Assembly (NCBI GenBank): GCA_902462635.1
Contig: CABQCN010000024.1
Coordinates: forward strand, 1 to 9,762
Reading direction: 5' to 3'
From: an uncultured Oscillospiraceae bacterium
GTDB taxonomy: Bacteria > Bacillota > Clostridia > UBA1212 > UBA1255
Length of the DNA stretch: 9,762 nt
How positions within the stretch are numbered: the first letter of the stretch is position 1; each line of letters opens with the position of its first letter. The notes below the pieces were generated by a model. That model did not search any database. It saw nothing but the letters and a program-made list of their open reading frames with translations, and had not been told where the DNA came from. A program made the translations under genes and the position numbers. Of this stretch, positions 6,720 through 9,762 are shown piece by piece.

Positions 6720-6890
6720 GAGCGTTAAGAGGAAGCAATTCGCTTCACACCTTTGCCGATGGAGATCAGCGGGTATCACGCATATGTATTTTATACAAAA
6801 CAGGCTGTTAAGGGCCGGCGTTTGCTATAAATATATGGAGTGAGCAGGTGTGGCGAATCGGGAAACGCGGTTCGCTGCTTTTTTTATATT
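6720..6890 (+). promoter_or_regulatory. L20-type attenuator leader of infC-rpmI-rplT
   Basis: In Bacillus subtilis and relatives the infC-rpmI-rplT operon is controlled by L20 binding its own leader, which mimics the L20 site on 23S rRNA and causes premature termination. This leader has the matching position, length and logic. Three structures compete. (a) A local hairpin GAAGC (6732-6736)/GCTTC (6742-6746). (b) A long-range helix of 13 Watson-Crick pairs: ATTCGC (6738-6743) with GCGAAT (6853-6858), and CACACCT (6746-6752) with AGGTGTG (6846-6852), broken only by a two-base TT bulge. (c) The intrinsic terminator at 6843-6885. Structures b and c share 6853-6858 and cannot coexist, so b is the natural antiterminator. 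I infer L20 favours c, as in B. subtilis. I could not align this to the family model, and the L20-binding junction itself is not resolved. Confidence 0.75.
6843..6885 (+). terminator. Intrinsic terminator in the infC leader
   Basis: GCGAATCG (6853-6860) pairs with CGGTTCGC (6868-6875) with one G-U pair and a seven-base GGAAACG loop. The stem can be extended at its base by AGCA (6843-6846) with TGCT (6876-6879) across the GGTGTG bulge. A run of seven Ts (6879-6885) follows at once. It lies upstream of the infC ribosome binding site, as expected for a regulated attenuator. Confidence 0.75.
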
Positions 6891-6908
6891 ATTTTGGAGG
6901 TGTCGGTT

Positions 6909-7418
6909 ATAAACAAAAACGAATTGATGGTGAATGAGGAAATTAGAGAAACGGAGGTCAGGCTGATCGATGATGACGGAACGATCCTTGGGATCATGTC
7001 ATCAAAGGAAGCGCTTCAGATTGCTTATCAGAAAAATTTAGATATGGTCATGATTGCGCCGACCGCAAAACCGCCGGTATGCAAGATTATGGATTATAAT
7101 AAATACGTTTTTGATACGGCCAAGAAAGATCGTGAAAACCGCAAAAACCAGAAAATCGTCAACATCAAGGAAGTACGGCTCGGATTGGGAATCGGTGAGC
7201 ATGATTTCCAGGTCAAACTCAAAGGCGCAATTAAATTTTTACAGGACGGAGACAAGGTCAAGGTAACGGTCCGGTTCGGAGGCAGAGAGATGAACCATAC
7301 CGGGGACGGCGAGGTTTTGATCGACCGATTCGCGGAAGCCGTGAAAGAATATGGCGTGATGGAAAGAAGACCGAAGCTCGAAGGAAGAAGAATGACAGTG
7401 ATGATCAATGCGAAGTGA
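6909..7418 (+). CDS. infC: Translation initiation factor IF-3, apparent ATA start
   Basis: A 169-residue IF-3, which binds the 30S subunit, keeps it apart from 50S and checks start codon/initiator tRNA pairing. The N-domain (about 1-75) has VNEEIRE and AKPPVCKIMDYNKY (53-66); after a Lys/Arg-rich linker comes the C-domain (about 85-169) with NIKEVRLG, RFGGREMNH and RPKLEGRRMT. The reading frame opens at GTG 6840, but that lies within the terminator leader. The family N-terminus (x-INKNELMVNEE) begins at ATA 6909, eight bases after a strong GGAGG (6896-6900). The first ATG, at 6927, has no ribosome binding site and would remove conserved residues. A GTG at 6900 overlaps the GGAGG. Rare AUU/AUC/AUA starts are a known feature of infC and let IF-3 repress its own translation. 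It is the first gene of the L35/L20 operon. Confidence 0.93.
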   Translation: MNKNELMVNEEIRETEVRLIDDDGTILGIMSSKEALQIAYQKNLDMVMIAPTAKPPVCKIMDYNKYVFDTAKKDRENRKNQKIVNIKEVRLGLGIGEHDFQVKLKGAIKFLQDGDKVKVTVRFGGREMNHTGDGEVLIDRFAEAVKEYGVMERRPKLEGRRMTVMINAK

Positions 7419-7493
7419 GTGTATAACGAACGGAGCGTATAATAAAGCGCCGCAGCGCGCATAAAACACACAGCAGAAAGGATAGGGATTCAA

Positions 7494-7691
7494 ATGCCTA
7501 AAGTAAAGACACACAGCGCTTCAAAGAAAAGATTCAGAATCAGTGCAAGCGGGAAAGTAAAAATGAGCCACGCCTGCAGGAGACACAGACTCGTCAGCAA
7601 ACCCAGAAAAGCCAAAAAGGGACATAAGATGCCTGCATACGCGGCAGATTCAAACGCGGCAACCATTAAAAAGATGCTGCCGTATTCGTAA
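7494..7691 (+). CDS. rpmI: Large-subunit ribosomal protein bL35
   Basis: A 65-residue, very basic protein of normal length for bL35. It begins PKVKTHSASKKRFRISASGK and contains the family's HxxxxK/R-rich core (KMSHACRRHRLVSKPRKAKK) and a C-terminal ATIKKMLPY. It is a late-assembling component of the 50S subunit. The ATG follows AGAAAGGA about a dozen bases upstream. It sits 75 bp after infC and 21 bp before rplT, the standard order. The infC-rpmI spacer contains a small GC-rich inverted pair (GCGC/GCGC) but no T tract, so co-transcription is expected. Confidence 0.96.
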   Translation: MPKVKTHSASKKRFRISASGKVKMSHACRRHRLVSKPRKAKKGHKMPAYAADSNAATIKKMLPYS

Positions 7692-7712
7692 GAACAGGGA
7701 GGTTGTTGAGTT

Positions 7713-8060
7713 ATGTCAAGAGTAAAAAATACAGTAGCGACAAGAGCAAGGCGCAAGAGAGTTTTAAAGCTTGCGAAAGGTTATTTCGGAAGGAAAAGCA
7801 CCGTATATAAGACCGCAAACCAGGCTGTCATCAAGTCTGCGATGTACGCGTACAGAGACCGCAGAAACAACAAGAGAAATTTCAGAAAACTCTGGATCAC
7901 GAGAATCAATGCCGCGGCAAGGACAAACGGTATGTCTTACAGCACATTCATGCATGCGCTCAAGACGAACGGAATCGAACTCGACAGAAAGATTCTGGCG
8001 GATATGGCGGTAAACGACGCCGTCGGTTTTTCCAAATTGGTTGCGCAGGTGAAAGCCTGA
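7713..8060 (+). CDS. rplT: Large-subunit ribosomal protein bL20
   Basis: A 115-residue protein with the full bL20 pattern: a long basic N-terminal extension ([25 protein letters not shown] region, about 2-26) that threads into 23S rRNA, then [24 protein letters not shown] (47-70), and a globular helical C-terminal domain from about 60 onward with [13 protein letters not shown] and LADMAV. Length is typical (about 115-119). The globular domain is the part that in other bacteria suffices for binding the operator RNA, so it is the likely effector of the leader at 6720-6890. The start follows GGGAGG ten bases upstream. The second residue is Ser rather than the more common Pro. Confidence 0.97.
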   Translation: MSRVKNTVATRARRKRVLKLAKGYFGRKSTVYKTANQAVIKSAMYAYRDRRNNKRNFRKLWITRINAAARTNGMSYSTFMHALKTNGIELDRKILADMAVNDAVGFSKLVAQVKA

Positions 8061-8112
8061 TCCAAAAGCACATATTGCATACAACGATCCCGCGGTCTGA
8101 AGCAGCGTCACG

Positions 8113-8141
8113 AAAAAGCGCCGGACTCCGGGATTCTTTTT
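8113..8141 (+). terminator. Possible terminator between rplT and the methyltransferase gene
   Basis: AAAAAG (8113-8118) pairs with CTTTTT (8136-8141), and inside this CCGG (8121-8124) pairs with CCGG (8128-8131) around an ACT loop; a CG/GATT internal loop separates the two stems. The T run serves as the 3' tract of a GC-core hairpin in either direction. The GC stem is only four pairs, so any termination is probably partial. The rest of the 94-bp spacer (8061-8154) shows no clear promoter for the next gene. Confidence 0.4.
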
Positions 8142-8154
8142 CAACGGAACGGTT

Positions 8155-8940
8155 ATGAACGATGAAATCATCACGTCAAAAAACAATGATACCGTAAAAT
8201 ATATCGCCGGCCTTGCCGAAAAACAAGGCCGGGAACGGAGCGGCTGCTTTTTGCTGGAGGGTTGGCGGGCCGTTTCGGAAGCGCTGTCTGCAAACCGCGC
8301 AAAGGATCTGATCTTTTCGCAGACTTTCACGGCGTCGAAAGAATACGCCCGGATTAAAACGATCAGGATCCGCAGGGTGATTTTATCGGACGCTCTGTTT
8401 CAGCAGATTTCCGGCACGAAAACGCCGCAGGGAATTGCCGCCGTCTGTAAAATCGCAAAACACGATCTGCAGCGGGTATTGCGGGAAGAAGACCGCGTTT
8501 TAATACTGGAAGACGTGCGGGATCCCGGTAACATGGGCACGGTAATCAGAACGGCCGCGGCCGCGGGCTTCCGCGGAATTATCGCCTCGGACGGATGCGT
8601 CGACGCATATAATCCGAAAGTGGTCCGATCCACGGCAGGCTGTTTGTTTCGAACAAAAATCATCCAGTGTAAAGGCGACATTCTCCAGATTGCGGAGGAA
8701 GCAAAGCATGGCGGCTTCCGGATTTACGCGGCGCATCCCAGAGGGGGACAGGACTTGTTTCAAGTGCGTTTTACCGGTAAAACGGCTATCGCATTAGGAA
8801 ACGAGGCAAACGGCCTGTCGAACCGGATGCTGAAGCTGTGCGACCAGCTCGTAACGATCCGTATGGAAGACGGCGTGGAATCGCTGAACGCTTCCGTTGC
8901 CGCAGCGCTGATGATGTATGAAACGCGCAGAGAAAAATAA
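8155..8940 (+). CDS. SpoU/TrmH-family RNA 2'-O-ribose methyltransferase (YsgA-like)
   Basis: A 261-residue SPOUT enzyme that transfers methyl from S-adenosylmethionine to a ribose 2'-OH, most likely in 23S rRNA. The N-terminal substrate-binding domain (about 1-105) has the usual [13 protein letters not shown] and [11 protein letters not shown]. The trefoil-knot catalytic domain follows with motif 1 [17 protein letters not shown] (118-134; N126 and catalytic-type R132), motif 2 [10 protein letters not shown] (213-222; E217) and motif 3 [16 protein letters not shown] (241-256). All three are intact. The position right after rplT matches the Bacillus ysgA gene, whose product is reported to modify the 23S A-loop; the target here is inferred from homology. 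The ribosome binding site is weak (GGAAC), so expression may depend on readthrough from rplT. The SEC-C gene follows 13 bp downstream. Confidence 0.9.
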   Translation: MNDEIITSKNNDTVKYIAGLAEKQGRERSGCFLLEGWRAVSEALSANRAKDLIFSQTFTASKEYARIKTIRIRRVILSDALFQQISGTKTPQGIAAVCKIAKHDLQRVLREEDRVLILEDVRDPGNMGTVIRTAAAAGFRGIIASDGCVDAYNPKVVRSTAGCLFRTKIIQCKGDILQIAEEAKHGGFRIYAAHPRGGQDLFQVRFTGKTAIALGNEANGLSNRMLKLCDQLVTIRMEDGVESLNASVAAALMMYETRREK

Positions 8941-8953
8941 GGAGGAATTTCAA

Positions 8954-9445
8954 ATGGGACTTTATCAAAACTGGCAGGACAATATCGAAAAAGCGGCGCC
9001 TGCTAACGCGCAGAAAATACTCGAGGAGTATTATGACAAGGAAAAGGACGCCTATATCAAAATCCTTGGAGAAAAGAAACAGGAATTTTGCGGAAAAGCG
9101 TCCGCGATCGCTGCGGAGCTGGGGCTTACCGAAGACGAGTTCGGCGGGTTCGTCGACGGAATCAATACTTCGCTGGAAACTGCCGTAAATTTGGACGAAC
9201 TCGAAGCAGACAGCGACGTTTCGCTCAAGATCGTATGGAACGAACTCTATAAAAATATGCATAAAGCGAAAGCGGAGTGGCTTTACCAGCTGCCCGAATG
9301 GGACGGCATCCTGACGGAGGACGAAAAGAATGCCCTTTTAAAAGAATACAGGCAATCCTGCCAGGCAGTGAGCCATAAAGTCGGCCGCAACGATCCCTGT
9401 CCGTGCGGCAGCGGCCGAAAATATAAGAATTGCTGCATGGAATAA
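8954..9445 (+). CDS. SEC-C motif protein, unknown function
   Basis: A 163-residue protein ending in a SEC-C motif, [19 protein letters not shown] (143-161), with zinc ligands C149, C151, C160 and C161. This is the metal-binding tail first known from SecA and also found on many unrelated bacterial proteins, where it can contact the ribosome or partner proteins. The rest (1-135) is acidic, helical and charged, with [16 protein letters not shown] at about 98-113, and is not homologous to SecA as far as I can see. There is no signal peptide or membrane segment. The start follows a strong GGAGGA directly after the methyltransferase stop (13-bp gap), so the two are probably co-transcribed. That fits a translation-related role, but the function is unassigned. 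An in-frame ATG at 8918 inside the previous gene is not favoured. Confidence 0.88.
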   Translation: MGLYQNWQDNIEKAAPANAQKILEEYYDKEKDAYIKILGEKKQEFCGKASAIAAELGLTEDEFGGFVDGINTSLETAVNLDELEADSDVSLKIVWNELYKNMHKAKAEWLYQLPEWDGILTEDEKNALLKEYRQSCQAVSHKVGRNDPCPCGSGRKYKNCCME

Positions 9446-9451
9446 GGGCGG

Positions 9452-9762
9452 TCAGAGAATTTCCCCGAACCATCCGCATAAATCTTCTGCTACGAGCGCA
9501 GGATCCGCCAGCATGCCGCTTCCGGCGGCGAGCAGGGCGATCGCGTTTTTTATATTCGTACAAATGTCATCATAAGACAGCTTGCACCCTTGCAGGCTGT
9601 CTTTGACGATTTCCGCCAGTTCCGCATCCATTGCGTCCGTATAGATTCCGATATCCCGGATGACGCCTTTCTCCGCTGCAATCGATACGTCGAAACCGCC
9701 CCAGGAAAAACGCGTCTCAAACGTCATGCCGAACTCCGGCGTTTCGCCGAAGCGCCACGCCC
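9452..9762 (-). CDS. lplA: Lipoate-protein ligase A, C-terminal part
   Basis: The final 102 codons of a minus-strand gene that continues past the right edge. The frame stays open through the apparent ATG at 9727 to the edge, adding WRFGETPEFG, which matches the W-x-(Y/F)-G-x-(S/T)-P-x-F segment linking the catalytic and accessory domains of lipoate-protein ligases. After it come the FSWGGFDVSI strand, EKGVIRDIGIYTD, and a helical end, as in the LplA C-terminal domain. The full enzyme adenylates lipoate and attaches it to E2 subunits or GcvH. The catalytic domain is outside the window, so activity cannot be judged. It converges on the SEC-C gene with only 6 bp between the stops and no terminator in that gap. 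Confidence 0.78.
   Translation of the reverse strand, partial: AWRFGETPEFGMTFETRFSWGGFDVSIAAEKGVIRDIGIYTDAMDAELAEIVKDSLQGCKLSYDDICTNIKNAIALLAAGSGMLADPALVAEDLCGWFGEIL

Noticed and set aside
6840..6908. An extension of infC to a GTG at 6840
   Set aside because: This stretch encodes the attenuator terminator stem and T run; the added residues are not IF-3-like, and the GGAGG points to 6909.
7438..7443. TATAAT before rpmI as an internal promoter
   Set aside because: The hexamer 17 bases upstream is GTGAGT, a poor -35 match, and it lies in a normal operon spacer.
1..9762. CRISPR array, tRNA genes, insertion sequence, phage or defence genes
   Set aside because: I saw no regularly spaced repeats, no cloverleaf with a T-loop signature, and no transposase, integrase or defence-type proteins on either strand.

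Overview
The window looks like a chromosomal segment of a Gram-positive, Clostridia-like member of the Bacillota. The evidence is strong GGAGG-type ribosome binding sites at most starts, the infC-rpmI-rplT order preceded by an L20-type attenuator leader, a SpoU-type RNA methyltransferase directly downstream of rplT, and close matches to Bacillota families. GC content is moderate by eye (not computed). A finer placement, for example near Christensenella-type gut anaerobes, would be a guess. I see no tRNA, rRNA, CRISPR array, insertion sequence or phage gene.

Layout. On the minus strand at the left edge are the first 43 codons of a family 4 glycoside hydrolase, preceded on that strand by a DUF1015 gene. 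The promoter of the hydrolase overlaps the end of the DUF1015 gene. Diverging on the plus strand is a tight three-gene unit: a two-repeat PRC-barrel protein, a 62-residue single-pass membrane protein and an AI-2E family permease, all with overlapping ends. Its last gene runs 32 bp into a convergent minus-strand gene for a large ADP-ribosylglycohydrolase-family protein with a long beta-rich C-terminal extension. That gene diverges from enolase across a 138-bp spacer holding a candidate promoter and two perfect palindromes.

The right half is a translation locus on the plus strand: promoter, L20-type leader with an intrinsic terminator and a competing long-range helix, infC (apparently starting at ATA), rpmI, rplT, a weak terminator-like hairpin, a SpoU/TrmH methyltransferase and a SEC-C zinc-motif protein. 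The 3' part of a lipoate-protein ligase gene converges from the right edge, 6 bp away.

Together this is mostly core metabolism and translation plus an accessory sugar-related pair (GH4, ADP-ribosylglycohydrolase family). I found no convincing new multi-gene system. The observations most worth following are the leader switch with the ATA start of infC, the extended ADP-ribosylglycohydrolase-like protein, and the PRC-barrel/small membrane protein/permease unit.
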